Source of the DNA: JAZKSG01 sp964384785
Lineage (GTDB): Archaea > Thermoplasmatota > E2 > DHVEG-1
NCBI GenBank assembly: GCA_964384785.1
Contig: CAYLLH010000086.1
Location: 1-35,333, forward strand
Direction of reading: 5' to 3'
DNA length: 35,333 nucleotides
In this document: positions 7,978 through 17,194 of the stretch, in pieces
Position numbering within the stretch: the first letter of the stretch is position 1
How the letters are laid out: the number at the start of each line of letters is the position of its first letter
Position numbers and translations under genes: made by a program
Notes under the pieces: generated by a model
Told to the model about the DNA's origin: nothing
The model's input: the letters and a program-made list of their open reading frames with translations, nothing else
Databases searched by the model: none

Positions 7978-8115
7978 ACCGGTATTTTAACTTTATCCCT
8001 ACATTTTTTTAAATAACCACAAGGTTTAAAACAGCTTTATACTTGCCTAAAATGTTTAAATAACTAATAAATAATGCTAAATATAACCCAAAAAAGTAAT
8101 GGAGTTTAAATACAA

Positions 8116-8688
8116 ATGAGTAATGATAAAATAGTTTTCCCAGGAGAACAAGTTTCAACTTCTGAAGAACTACTCCCTGGAGAAGGAACCTATGAAGAAG
8201 ATGGAATAATAAGATCCTCTGTGATCGGAAAATACTTTGTTGATAACAAAAATAGAGAAGCAAGAGTCAAACCTTCAGCAAGCACACCAGTTGTAATTAA
8301 AAAAGGAGATATCGTTCTAGCTGAAGTCAACTCTGTTAGATCTAGTATGATTATAGCAGATGTAATCCATGTTGTCGGTAAAAAAAGAGCTATTTCAGGT
8401 GACACCAATGGTACACTTCATGTTTCAGAAATATCCAACGGATACGTTGAAGACCCCGCTTCAGAATTTGCTCTTGGAGATATCTTCCGTGCAAAAGTAA
8501 CACAAGCCGATCCAAGTATACAACTTGCAACAAAAGATAAAGATCTTGGAGTAATAAGAGCTCATTGCAAACTATGTAGAAACCCTCTTGAGAAAAAAGG
8601 TAATATGCTTGAATGTGAAAACTGTGGCCATAAAGAAAAAAGAAAAACAGCAACCGATTACAGAACCTTTGACATAAATAAGATTTAA
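8116..8688 (+). CDS. csl4: Exosome complex RNA-binding subunit Csl4
   Basis: 190 residues in the three-part Csl4 layout. The N-terminal domain (about 5-55) contains PGEQVSTSEELLPGEGTYEEDG. A central S1 RNA-binding domain (about 62-140) contains KKGDIVLAEVNSVRSSMIIADV and LHVSEISNGYVEDP. A C-terminal zinc ribbon has Cys151, Cys154, Cys167 and Cys170. Csl4 caps the archaeal exosome, a 3'-5' RNA degradation complex, and recruits RNA. GGAG lies 12 bases before the ATG. The rpoL gene follows within 40 bases. Confidence 0.95.
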   Translation: MSNDKIVFPGEQVSTSEELLPGEGTYEEDGIIRSSVIGKYFVDNKNREARVKPSASTPVVIKKGDIVLAEVNSVRSSMIIADVIHVVGKKRAISGDTNGTLHVSEISNGYVEDPASEFALGDIFRAKVTQADPSIQLATKDKDLGVIRAHCKLCRNPLEKKGNMLECENCGHKEKRKTATDYRTFDINKI

Positions 8689-8725
8689 AAAAAAAATGGT
8701 TTTTAATGGGGTGAAGGTTTAATAT

Positions 8726-9007
8726 ATGGAACTTAAAAAAATTAAAAAAACTACGAGAACATTAGAATTAGAAGTAATAGATGAAGATGAAACAATTCTT
8801 AATCCTATAGTTGAAACAGTTTTAAAACATAAAGATGTAGAATTTGCATCATGTATGAGTGATCATCCAGCTTCAGATAGAAGAACACTTTTTATACGTC
8901 TTAAAAGTGGAGCTAAATCTAAACCAGAGAAAATACTTGGGGATTCTGTTAAAAAACTCGAGGATGAAATCAAAGATTTCAGTAAAAACATTAAAACCAA
9001 AAAATAA
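8726..9007 (+). CDS. rpoL: DNA-directed RNA polymerase subunit L (Rpo11)
   Basis: 93 residues, the normal size for archaeal RpoL. LELEVIDEDETILNPIVETVLKHKDVEFASCMSDHP is the hallmark of the Rpb11/RpoL fold, which resembles the N-terminal part of alpha; the usual HTLxN is HPA-region variant ETILNPI here. RpoL pairs with RpoD to form the assembly platform of RNA polymerase. GGGGTGAAGG lies 10-20 bases upstream of the ATG. It lies between csl4 and truD in one plus-strand run. Confidence 0.93.
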   Translation: MELKKIKKTTRTLELEVIDEDETILNPIVETVLKHKDVEFASCMSDHPASDRRTLFIRLKSGAKSKPEKILGDSVKKLEDEIKDFSKNIKTKK

Positions 9008-9018
9008 CTTTTTTTTAG

Positions 9019-10332
9019 ATGACAAAAAAATATTTATCTGTTTTAGATGCCGAAAAAAACATAGGCATCAATACTTTTTTAACAAAAAGTATCTCTGGTG
9101 TTGGAGGAAAACTACGTGTTTCTCCCCAGGATTTCAAAGTAGATGAAATACCAATAAGTTTTCAGAAAAAAGAAAAAGCCAAGTTTTTAATTGCAAAAGT
9201 TAAAGCAGTTAACTGGGAGAATAATCTACTGATTAGAGAACTAGCTAACCGTCTTCATATATCACGTCAACGCATTGGTTTTGCAGGAACAAAAGATAAA
9301 CGAGCAGAAACCAGTCAATACATGAGTTTTCATAAAATAAAAAAAGAAAACCTTGAACAACTTCATATTTCCGATGTTGAAATATCTGATATGTTTTACT
9401 CATCTAAACCTATCAGAATCGGAGATCTTATAGGAAACAAATTTAGTATAAACATTAGAAATATATCTAATGAAGCTTCAAAAGAAGACATAGACGAAAT
9501 ATCAGATCTTATCAAAAATGTCGGTGGTTTCCCAAATTTTTTCGGAGTTCAACGATTTGGAATAACCCGGCCAGTTACCCATCTTGTTGGAAAACATCTT
9601 GTAAATGATAATACCTCTGAAGCAGTTTTAACTTATATTGGAAAACCATTTGATGATGAAAACAAAGAAATCTATGAAGCTAGGAAATATTTCGATGAAA
9701 CACATGATTACATTTGGGCGCTAAAAAATTATCCGAATTCCATGAATTACGAAAAAGCAATTTTAAACTCTATGGTTAAAAATCCTGAGGATTTTGTTTC
9801 AGGTTTAAAACAACTTCCAAAACGTCTTTTAACTATGTTTATTTATGCTTATCAATCTTATCTTTTTAATAAAATGCTTAGTGAAAGAATCAAAAAAGAT
9901 ATACCCTTAAATAAAGCTGTTGAAGGAGATCTGGTTCTCCCTTTTAGAAAAGGAGAGCTTGATAAAAAACCAGTAAAAGTTAATAGTTTCAACATTGACA
10001 AGGTAAATACTCAGATAGCAAATGGAAAAGCATTTGTTTCAGGAATTCTTGTGGGTTTTGATTCAGATTTTGCTGATGGTGTTATGGGAGAAATCGAAAG
10101 AAAAGTTGTTGATAAAGAAAACCTTGATCCACGGGATTTTATAATACCAGATATACCTTTTATTTCATCTTCCGGTATCAGAAGACCCTTACTTTCATCC
10201 GTTGATGATTTATCCTATGATTTAAATCTTGATGAAAATGTTTTAAATCTTTCTTTTACCCTTAAAAAAGGAAGTTATGCTACATGTCTTCTTCGAGAGT
10301 TTATGAAAGCAGATAATATTAAAAAATACTAA
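9019..10332 (+). CDS. truD: tRNA pseudouridine synthase TruD
   Basis: 437 residues. KLRVSPQDFKVDEIP near the N terminus and FAGTKDKRAETSQYMS (catalytic Asp93) are the TruD signature. FFGVQRFGITRPVTHLVGK and the late GSYATCLLREFMK are also conserved. The enzyme makes pseudouridine at position 13 of tRNA, and archaeal homologues have broader targets. The extra length relative to the bacterial enzyme (about 350) is normal in archaea. It starts 11 bases after the rpoL stop, so it is probably in the same transcript. Confidence 0.95.
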   Translation: MTKKYLSVLDAEKNIGINTFLTKSISGVGGKLRVSPQDFKVDEIPISFQKKEKAKFLIAKVKAVNWENNLLIRELANRLHISRQRIGFAGTKDKRAETSQYMSFHKIKKENLEQLHISDVEISDMFYSSKPIRIGDLIGNKFSINIRNISNEASKEDIDEISDLIKNVGGFPNFFGVQRFGITRPVTHLVGKHLVNDNTSEAVLTYIGKPFDDENKEIYEARKYFDETHDYIWALKNYPNSMNYEKAILNSMVKNPEDFVSGLKQLPKRLLTMFIYAYQSYLFNKMLSERIKKDIPLNKAVEGDLVLPFRKGELDKKPVKVNSFNIDKVNTQIANGKAFVSGILVGFDSDFADGVMGEIERKVVDKENLDPRDFIIPDIPFISSSGIRRPLLSSVDDLSYDLNLDENVLNLSFTLKKGSYATCLLREFMKADNIKKY

Positions 10333-10432
10333 AAAAATTTGTTTTTTCTAATAGAAATGGTTTTATCAGTGTTCTTTTATTAGTGGGTTCGAAAATTTAA
10401 ATAAACCTTTCTTATTTGGTGACTGTGTTTTT

Positions 10433-13400
10433 ATGATAGAATCCGCATCGCAGAAGTATCATCCGAAAGACGTTGAAGAAAAAATCCTTAACTTCTGGGA
10501 AGAAAATAATGTTTTCCAGAAATCAATTGATGAACGTAAAGAATGTAAACCATATGTATTTCTTGAAGGTCCTCCGACTGCTAATGGTATGCCGCATCCC
10601 GGTCATGTTCTTACACGTGTAATGAAGGATCTTATCTGCCGTTATCAGACAATGAATGGTCATTACATACTTCGTAAAGCCGGTTGGGATACTCATGGAC
10701 TCCCTGTTGAGATTGAGGTTGAAAAAAAACTGGGTCTAAAGGATAAACAAGGAATCGAAGAGTATGGTGTTGAGAAATTTATTGAGGAATGTAAAAAAAG
10801 TGTTTTTAAGTATGAGAATGCTTGGGTAGATCTCACTCGCCGGATTGGTTTCTGGCTTGATATGGATAATCCATATGTAACTTTAAAAAATGATTACATT
10901 GAATCTGTTTGGTGGTCTCTAAAACAAGCTTGGGAGAAAAAACTACTTTACAAAGGTCATAAGGTTGTGCCTTATTGTCCACGATGTGGAACAGCTCTTT
11001 CTGCTCATGAAATCGCACAAGGTTACAAAGAAGTTGAAGATCCATCAATTTTTGTAAAATTCAAACTTAAAAACGATGAAGGATACTTACTGGCTTGGAC
11101 TACAACTCCTTGGACTCTATTAAGTAACGTTGCCCTTGCGGTTCATCCGGATGAACTCTATATAAAAGTTCGCTTTCATGGAGAAATACTTATTCTTGCT
11201 GAGGAAAGAGCCGGAGTACTTTTGAAAGGTGAACAATATGAAATCCTTGATGGTTTCAAAGGAAAAGAATTAGAAAACAAGGAATATGAATCATTGTTTG
11301 ATTATGCAAGCCCTGAGAAAAAAGCATGGTATGTAGTACTTGCTGATTTTGTAACTATGGATGACGGAACCGGTATCGTTCATATCGCTCCAGCTTTCGG
11401 TGAAGATGATTACAATATTGGACGGAAATATGATCTTCCTGTTGTTCAACTTGTTAAACTCGATGGAACATTTCCACCAGAAGTATCACTCTGGGAGGGT
11501 AAATTTGTAAAAGATGCAGATCCAGAGATAATAAAACATTTAGAAGATAGAAATCTTTTGGAAGGCGTTCAACATTATAAACACGATTATCCATTCTGTT
11601 GGCGTTGCGATTCACCTCTATTATATTATGCTATGGAATCCTGGTTTATCGGGATGAAACAAGTTCAAAAAAACCTGATTGATAATAACAACAATATCAA
11701 CTGGTACCCAGATCATTTACAACAAGGGCGTTTTGGAGATTTCATAAATGATGTTAAAGATTGGTCTCTTTCACGTGAAAGATACTGGGGAACACCATTA
11801 CCAATTTGGACTTGTGAAAACAAAGAATGTAAAAATCAGATATGTATTGGAAGTGTAGAAGAACTAAAAGATCTTAGTAAAGATTTCCCAGAGGATTACG
11901 ATCTTCATAAACCACTCGTGGATAACTTAAAAATTAGTTGCCCAGAATGTAATTCTTCTATGAATCGGGAGAAAGAAGTTATAGACTGCTGGTATGATTC
12001 TGGTTCAGCATTTTTCGCTCAATGGCATTACCCATTTGAAAACAAAGAAATATTCAAAGAAAACTATCCAGTTGATTTCATAAGTGAAGCACTTGATCAA
12101 ACCCGTGGATGGTTTTATTCACTTCTAGCAATATCAACATTTCTTTTTGAAAAACCATCCTATAAAAACGTGTTAACATTGGGTTTAATACTTGATGAAA
12201 ACAACCAAAAAATGAGTAAAAGCAAAAGAAACTATGTAGATCCAGATATCGTGCTTGACAATGAAGGCGCTGATTCTATGAGATGGTATCTGATGACTTC
12301 AACAGCTCCATGGAACTCAACACGATTTTTTGAGGATGCCGTAAAAGAAACACTTCGAAAATTTATCCTTACATTATGGAATTCATATAATTTTTTCACA
12401 ACATATGCATCAATTGATAAGTTCAACCCCGAAAAAGACATTGTAAAATATGAACAACGAAGCCATTTAGATAAATGGGTTGTTAGCCGTTATAATCAAA
12501 CCCTAAAAAAACTCAAAAAACATATGCAAAAATTTGAAACACATAAAGCAGCCCGAAAACTAGAAAACTTTGTAATCGAGGATTTCAGCAACTGGTACCT
12601 TCGACGTTCCCGTAAAAGACTATGGGTTGAAGAAAAAACTTCTGATAAAATGGCTGCTTATTCAACAATGTATGAAATCTTTCTTGGTTTAACCAAGACT
12701 CTTGCACCTTTTATACCATTTATAACAGAAGAAATCTACCAAAACCTAAAAACAGAAAACGCCAAAGAAAGCGTACATCTAAATGATTACCCAAAAATAC
12801 AAGAGAAACAAATCCAGAAAAACCTTGAAGAAGGAATGATTCAAATCAGAAAACTGGTGGAAACTGGTAGAGCCCTTCGATCAAAAATTGGTATAAAAGT
12901 AAGATACCCATTATCTGAAGCAATACTAGTATGCGACAAAAAAACACAGTCTCAGATAGAAAATTTACTTGATCTACTAAACGAAGAAATCAATGTAAAA
13001 AAAATCACATTCCAACAAGACACAGAAAATCTTATGACAAAAAAAGTAAAACCCAACTATTCAAAACTAGGACCAAGACTAAAAGAAAAAGCAAAACCAG
13101 TTTTACAAAAAATAGAACAAATGGATAAAAAAGAAATCTATGACCTCCTAAAAAACAACAAAGAAATTAAAATCAATGCAAACAACGAAGACTTTGTTTT
13201 AACAATGGATGATTTCGAAATAATCCAGGAAGAAAAAACAGATATAGCTGAAGATGAAACAGAAGATGTAAAAATCTTTCTAAACACCCATCTTACAGAA
13301 GAATTAAAAGCAGAAGGATTCTCCCGAGAAATCGTTAGAAGAATACAATCCATGAGAAAAGAACTAGATCTTGATGTTGAAGATAAAATTATTACAGAAA

Positions 13401-13567
13401 TAAAAACATTAGATGATGAAACAAAAATGCTGAAACAATGGCAGGATTACATCCAAGAAGAAACCAGATCCACAAAACTTTCCTACAATGATAAACCAAC
13501 AGGTTCTCTAGTTAAAAAATGGGATATCGATGGAACACCAGCAGAAATAGGAATAAAAAAACAATAA
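10433..13567 (+). CDS. ileS: Isoleucyl-tRNA synthetase
   Basis: 1044 residues. The class I motifs are present: HPGH at 55-58 (HIGH-type) and KMSKS at 593-597. A zinc-type knot CPRCGTALSAHE and the editing-domain motif TTTPWTLLSN are also visible, followed by WYDSGSAFFAQWHYP, DQTRGWFYSL and the C-terminal anticodon-binding region. The enzyme charges tRNA-Ile and edits valine. The upstream gap (10333-10432) contains a TATA-like AATTTAAATAAA near 10393, about 40 bases before the ATG, suggesting its own promoter after truD. Confidence 0.98.
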   Translation: MIESASQKYHPKDVEEKILNFWEENNVFQKSIDERKECKPYVFLEGPPTANGMPHPGHVLTRVMKDLICRYQTMNGHYILRKAGWDTHGLPVEIEVEKKLGLKDKQGIEEYGVEKFIEECKKSVFKYENAWVDLTRRIGFWLDMDNPYVTLKNDYIESVWWSLKQAWEKKLLYKGHKVVPYCPRCGTALSAHEIAQGYKEVEDPSIFVKFKLKNDEGYLLAWTTTPWTLLSNVALAVHPDELYIKVRFHGEILILAEERAGVLLKGEQYEILDGFKGKELENKEYESLFDYASPEKKAWYVVLADFVTMDDGTGIVHIAPAFGEDDYNIGRKYDLPVVQLVKLDGTFPPEVSLWEGKFVKDADPEIIKHLEDRNLLEGVQHYKHDYPFCWRCDSPLLYYAMESWFIGMKQVQKNLIDNNNNINWYPDHLQQGRFGDFINDVKDWSLSRERYWGTPLPIWTCENKECKNQICIGSVEELKDLSKDFPEDYDLHKPLVDNLKISCPECNSSMNREKEVIDCWYDSGSAFFAQWHYPFENKEIFKENYPVDFISEALDQTRGWFYSLLAISTFLFEKPSYKNVLTLGLILDENNQKMSKSKRNYVDPDIVLDNEGADSMRWYLMTSTAPWNSTRFFEDAVKETLRKFILTLWNSYNFFTTYASIDKFNPEKDIVKYEQRSHLDKWVVSRYNQTLKKLKKHMQKFETHKAARKLENFVIEDFSNWYLRRSRKRLWVEEKTSDKMAAYSTMYEIFLGLTKTLAPFIPFITEEIYQNLKTENAKESVHLNDYPKIQEKQIQKNLEEGMIQIRKLVETGRALRSKIGIKVRYPLSEAILVCDKKTQSQIENLLDLLNEEINVKKITFQQDTENLMTKKVKPNYSKLGPRLKEKAKPVLQKIEQMDKKEIYDLLKNNKEIKINANNEDFVLTMDDFEIIQEEKTDIAEDETEDVKIFLNTHLTEELKAEGFSREIVRRIQSMRKELDLDVEDKIITEIKTLDDETKMLKQWQDYIQEETRSTKLSYNDKPTGSLVKKWDIDGTPAEIGIKKQ

Positions 13568-13602
13568 AACTTTTTTAACTCTCCAACGTCTTATCTTTTT
13601 TC

Positions 13603-14109
13603 ATGGATTTATATCAACTAATGAAAAAAAGACATAGTGTTAGAACCTTTTCAACCAAAAATTTTTCAAAAGAAAAACTAAATCGTATAATAAAATCTGC
13701 TTATACAGCCCCATCAGGTGCCAATCAAAAACCATACAAATACATTATAGTTGAAACGAGAAATATTAAAGAAAAAATAAAAAAATTTTGTGAACAGGCT
13801 GACGAAAAATATTATCAAAAATCATCTGAATCATTTAAAAAATGGATAAAAAACAAAAAAATAAGCCTAAAAAAAGATTTTCTTGTTGATGCACCTTATC
13901 TTATAGTAGTTGCTGGAGACAAAGATAAACCATATTGGAAAGAATCAACATGGATTTCAATAGGTTTCTTCGTACTCGCTGTGGAATATGAAAAGCTTTC
14001 AACTCTAACTTATACACCAGGAGAAACAGATTTTCTAAAAAAATTGTTAAATTTAGAAAAAAATTTCGAACCAGTGGTAATACTTCCAGTAGGTTTTGAA
14101 AAAAAATAA
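13603..14109 (+). CDS. Nitroreductase-family flavoprotein
   Basis: 168 residues. It starts MDLYQLMKKRHSVRTFSTKNFS, the standard FMN-binding RRSVRxF motif of the nitroreductase family. This is followed by AYTAPSGANQKPYKYIIVE (the PSxxNxQPW-type motif) and a late GFFVLAVEYEKLSTLTYTPG helix. Family members use FMN and NAD(P)H to reduce nitro compounds, quinones or flavins; the substrate here is unknown. It lies 35 bases after ileS, so it may be read through from it. Confidence 0.88.
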   Translation: MDLYQLMKKRHSVRTFSTKNFSKEKLNRIIKSAYTAPSGANQKPYKYIIVETRNIKEKIKKFCEQADEKYYQKSSESFKKWIKNKKISLKKDFLVDAPYLIVVAGDKDKPYWKESTWISIGFFVLAVEYEKLSTLTYTPGETDFLKKLLNLEKNFEPVVILPVGFEKK

Positions 14110-14140
14110 AAATTTTTTTTGTTTTGGTACGAAGTTTTAT

Positions 14141-14150
14141 ATACAGTTTA
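14141..14150 (+). promoter_or_regulatory. Likely TATA box of the PKD-protein gene
   Basis: TTTATATA within 14141-14150 is preceded by GGTACGAAG, a BRE-like purine-rich context. It is about 65 bases upstream of the ATG at 14214, so a leader of roughly 40 bases is implied. No Shine-Dalgarno is clear. Confidence 0.35.
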
Positions 14151-14213
14151 AATGTTTTTTGATAATATACTTTGAACCTGCATTGATAGTTGTATTAATG
14201 GGATGCGCAACTG

Positions 14214-15092
14214 ATGTTCAGAAAGGATATTAGTCTAAAATATCAAAAAATCTTAACTTTACTTTTAGTTCTAATTAGTATCAGTTTTTTATCGATAAAT
14301 GCTGTAGCTTTAAATTATACTCCATCTAAACCCTTTGGACCAGAAAAAGGAATAGTAAACGAAGAATACACTTACAAGATTTTTTCAGCGGAGACTGGTT
14401 CAAAATGGATTTTTGACTGGGGTGATGGAACATATAGTCCGTGGATAACATTTGATAACACATCAATATATCAAATTCAAAGACATGGTTATAATAATCC
14501 TGGAATCTATCAAATCAGGATAAAGTATAAAAACAATTATGGTGAAGAAAGCAGATGGTCTCAACCATTAAATGTTTCAATATATGCAACTGATAAAGAT
14601 GATAAAATAAATCATTCTTTAAATGATGATGTAGAATGGTGGATAAATCTTTTTAAAGAATTTATTGAAACAGATGATTATGATCCAGAAATTCATCCTA
14701 TATTCGTAGATGATTATACATTAGATGAAATAATCGAATTAATACTTGGATTAGATCTAAAAAATCCATCAGACATAGTAACTGTTGAATATAAAAATAA
14801 TACATATTTTTTAATTGATACTGATAATGATGAAAAAATCGATAAATTTTATGTGTTATTCCAAGGGGAAACAATGAAACCATTAGATTATCATGCAGGA
14901 GAAAAATTAATAGAGTCACTTGATAAATTATTTTTAAATGAAGATACCTATAAAGAAGAAACCGAACCAATCTCTTCTGTATTTACTTTTCCGTTATGGG
15001 CAGTGTTCATACCCTTAATAGTAATATTTCTTGTTTTTATTCTTTTTAAAACTGGTGTACTTTATTTTTATGAGGAAGAAATCGAAGAATAA
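14214..15092 (+). CDS. Exported PKD-domain protein with C-terminal membrane anchor
   Basis: 292 residues. A signal peptide spans about residues 1-33. A PKD-like beta-sandwich follows (about 35-125), with the signature FDWGDGTYSPW and then HGYNNPGIYQIRIKYKNNYG. A middle region contains DDDVEWWINLFKEFIETDDYDPEIHP and a FLIDTDNDEKIDKFYVLF acidic loop. The C terminus has one hydrophobic segment (PLWAVFIPLIVIFLVFILF) and a short charged tail. PKD domains occur in archaeal surface and S-layer proteins and mediate contacts. I infer a surface-anchored protein of unknown task. Confidence 0.8.
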   Translation: MFRKDISLKYQKILTLLLVLISISFLSINAVALNYTPSKPFGPEKGIVNEEYTYKIFSAETGSKWIFDWGDGTYSPWITFDNTSIYQIQRHGYNNPGIYQIRIKYKNNYGEESRWSQPLNVSIYATDKDDKINHSLNDDVEWWINLFKEFIETDDYDPEIHPIFVDDYTLDEIIELILGLDLKNPSDIVTVEYKNNTYFLIDTDNDEKIDKFYVLFQGETMKPLDYHAGEKLIESLDKLFLNEDTYKEETEPISSVFTFPLWAVFIPLIVIFLVFILFKTGVLYFYEEEIEE

Positions 15093-15102
15093 AAATATTT
15101 TT

Positions 15103-15471
15103 TTATAATGGTTCTTGGAATGTTTTTGTATTCGAGTTGTCATCTATAGTATACATGACTTTGACTTTGGCTCTTCCTGGATAGCCATCCCAGTAGCACC
15201 AGTCGTCGTAATGACGAAGTGGAATCAAAAATGCGAACCATTCATAATACCAGGGTGTTCCTGGTCCAAGATCCCATGTTCCGTCACCGTTGTGATCATC
15301 AAGAGTGTCCCATGTGCTTTCATGACGGCCGTAGCCGAAAACCCAGAAATGAATTGTTCTTTCTGCTTCTCCTTCGTCAAAGATTTTTTCTCTGCATCTA
15401 ACCAATGCAAAAGCAGGTAGTATACCTTGTGTTTTAGGTAATTGAATAGATTTGGGTTTCAGTGAATTCTT
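15103..15471 (-). pseudogene. Truncated, probably frameshifted exported-protein fragment with Ca-binding loop
   Basis: A minus-strand frame is open from 15471 to the stop at 15103, with no ATG; the only candidate start is a TTG at 15405. It encodes TIHFWVFGYGRHESTWDTL, then DDHNGDGTWD (a DxNxDGxxD EF-hand or dockerin-like loop), PWYYEWFAFLIPLRHYDDW and CYWDGYPGRAKVKVMYTI. The composition is less AT-rich than its surroundings. In another frame, upstream between about 15550 and 15434, there is a protein-like lysine/glutamate-rich peptide (KETKIDKVEIDKTPIKEF). This suggests one gene broken by a frameshift, whose 5' end was lost where Kae1 now starts. It could instead be a short intact gene using the TTG start. 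Confidence 0.5.
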
Positions 15472-15579
15472 TTATTGGAGTTTTATCTATTTCTACTTTA
15501 TCGATTTTTGTTTCTTTTTCTGAACGATTTTTTTTATATACTAGTTTCTTTTTTTCACAATAAGATTGGATTAAAAAAA

Positions 15580-16575
15580 ATGTTAACGATTGGTATTGAA
15601 GGAACAGCTCATTCTATTGCAGCAGGTGTTGTAGAAAATCAAAAAGATTTTTGCAATGTTTTATCTAATGAAATAAAGATTTTTAGAACTGAATCTGGAG
15701 GTATTCATCCTCGTGAAGCTGCTAATCATCATACTAAAAATGTTTCAGATGTTATTTCAAAATCTGTAGAACAGGCAGGAATCAGTTTTTCTGATATCGA
15801 TCTGGTTTCTTTTTCAAAAGGCCCGGGTCTTGGTCCTTGTCTTCGTACAGCTGCAACTGCAGCTAGAGCTCTATCTTTGAAGCTTAATAAACCACTTATT
15901 GGCGTTAATCACTGTGTCGCGCATTTAGAAATAGGAAGAGGTACGATTCCTGAATGTATAGATCCTGTACTTCTGTATACATCTGGTGCCAATACACAAA
16001 TTATTGGTTTTTCTAATGGTAAATACAGGGTTTTCGGTGAAACATTAGATATTGGTATTGGTAATTGCTTGGATAAATTTGGAAGAACCGTTGGTTTAGG
16101 TTTTCCTTCAGGTCCTATTATTGAAAAAATGGCGAAAAAAGGTGATAATTATCTTAATTTGCCTTATTCTATCAAAGGAATGGATATAGCTTTTTCAGGA
16201 CTTTTAACTCAGGCTTTACAATATTACAATAAAGGTTTTCCTATTGAGGATATTTGTTATTCTCTGCAGGAAACGACTTTTGCTGCTCTTACAGAAGTTA
16301 CTGAAAGAGCTATGGCTCATATAAACAAAAAAGAAGTTCTTTTGGGTGGTGGCGTTGCTAGTAATAAAAGATTACGTGAAATGGTTAACACAATGGCTGA
16401 TGGTAGAAATGCTGATTTTTTTGTTCCAGAACAAAAACTCTGTGTAGATAATGGTACAATGATTGCATGGCTTGGTTTTCTAATGTATGAAAGTGGAGTT
16501 CGGATGGATGTTTCAAATAGTTTTATCGATCAAAGATTCCGCACGGATATGGTGGATGTGACATGGCGTGACTGA
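15580..16575 (+). CDS. kae1: KEOPS subunit Kae1 (tRNA t6A threonylcarbamoyltransferase)
   Basis: 331 residues from the ATG at 15580. A longer reading from 15475 would add a phenylalanine-rich, unlike-family stretch. MLTIGIEGTAHSIAAGVV is the family N terminus. The metal site NHCVAHLE has His111 and His115, and late LLGGGVASNKRLREM and FIDQRFRTDMVDVTW match archaeal Kae1. Kae1 transfers threonylcarbamoyl to A37 of ANN-decoding tRNAs within KEOPS. Its 3' end overlaps bud32 by 8 bases. Many euryarchaea have Kae1-Bud32 fused; here they are separate overlapping genes. Confidence 0.97.
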   Translation: MLTIGIEGTAHSIAAGVVENQKDFCNVLSNEIKIFRTESGGIHPREAANHHTKNVSDVISKSVEQAGISFSDIDLVSFSKGPGLGPCLRTAATAARALSLKLNKPLIGVNHCVAHLEIGRGTIPECIDPVLLYTSGANTQIIGFSNGKYRVFGETLDIGIGNCLDKFGRTVGLGFPSGPIIEKMAKKGDNYLNLPYSIKGMDIAFSGLLTQALQYYNKGFPIEDICYSLQETTFAALTEVTERAMAHINKKEVLLGGGVASNKRLREMVNTMADGRNADFFVPEQKLCVDNGTMIAWLGFLMYESGVRMDVSNSFIDQRFRTDMVDVTWRD

Positions 16576-17194
16576 AAAAACTGTTTTATATCAAGGTGCA
16601 GAAGCTCACATAATAAAATCTACCTTTCACGATAAAGCGGTTGTAGAAAAAAAACGGATTTCAAAAAAATATAGAATAAAAGAAATCGATCAGATGCTTA
16701 TCTCACACAGGACTCGCGAAGAGGCAAAATTAATTATTGAATCACGGAAAACAGGTATAAGTGTTCCTTTGATTTATGATATAAATCTTTTCGACGGCAT
16801 AATTACCATGGAGTATATACCTGGTGAAAAAATAAAGAAAATACTTAGTTCTTTAGATGAAAAAGAAAGAATAAATCTATGTAAAAAAATTGGAAAAAAT
16901 ATTGCAAAAATGCATTTAAATGATATCATACATGGTGATCTAACGACTTCAAATATGATATTTTATGATGATAAGATTTTTTTTATAGATTTTGGTTTAG
17001 GTTGTAAAAGTGTTGAAGCAGAAGATAAGGGTGTAGATTTACATGTTTTAATGGAGGCTTTTGAATCTACTCATTCAGAGTTTCCTGATTGTTTTCAGAA
17101 TGTTTTAAAAGGATATAAGAGTTTGATGAAAGAAAGATCCAAAGAAGTAATTGATAAAATTGATGATATCATTAGAAGAGGCAGGTATAGATGA
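16568..17194 (+). CDS. bud32: KEOPS subunit Bud32 (atypical kinase/ATPase)
   Basis: 208 residues starting with GTG inside the end of kae1. Motifs of the minimal Bud32 kinase fold are KAVVEKKRISKKYRIKEID near the N terminus, MEYIPGEKIKKIL in the hinge, IIHGDLTTSNM (catalytic loop at 122-130) and FIDFGLG (DFG at 141-143). The family lacks the C-terminal lobe extensions of normal protein kinases. Bud32 is an ATPase that supports Kae1 in KEOPS. The stop overlaps the start of the next gene as ATGA, so kae1, bud32 and the dITPase gene form one translationally coupled unit. Confidence 0.96.
   Translation: MTEKTVLYQGAEAHIIKSTFHDKAVVEKKRISKKYRIKEIDQMLISHRTREEAKLIIESRKTGISVPLIYDINLFDGIITMEYIPGEKIKKILSSLDEKERINLCKKIGKNIAKMHLNDIIHGDLTTSNMIFYDDKIFFIDFGLGCKSVEAEDKGVDLHVLMEAFESTHSEFPDCFQNVLKGYKSLMKERSKEVIDKIDDIIRRGRYR

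Noticed and set aside
8009..8263. Minus-strand open frame across the csl4 start
   Set aside because: Shadow of csl4 on the opposite strand, Leu/Phe-rich; csl4 has full domain evidence.
15115..15420. Plus-strand open frame of 101 codons before kae1
   Set aside because: The minus-strand frame has the more protein-like sequence with a Ca-binding loop; the plus frame reads as its complement.
15475..15579. 35-residue N-terminal extension of Kae1
   Set aside because: Phe/Leu-rich and unlike the family; the standard start MLTIGIEGTAH follows at 15580, and the extension overlaps the promoter region.
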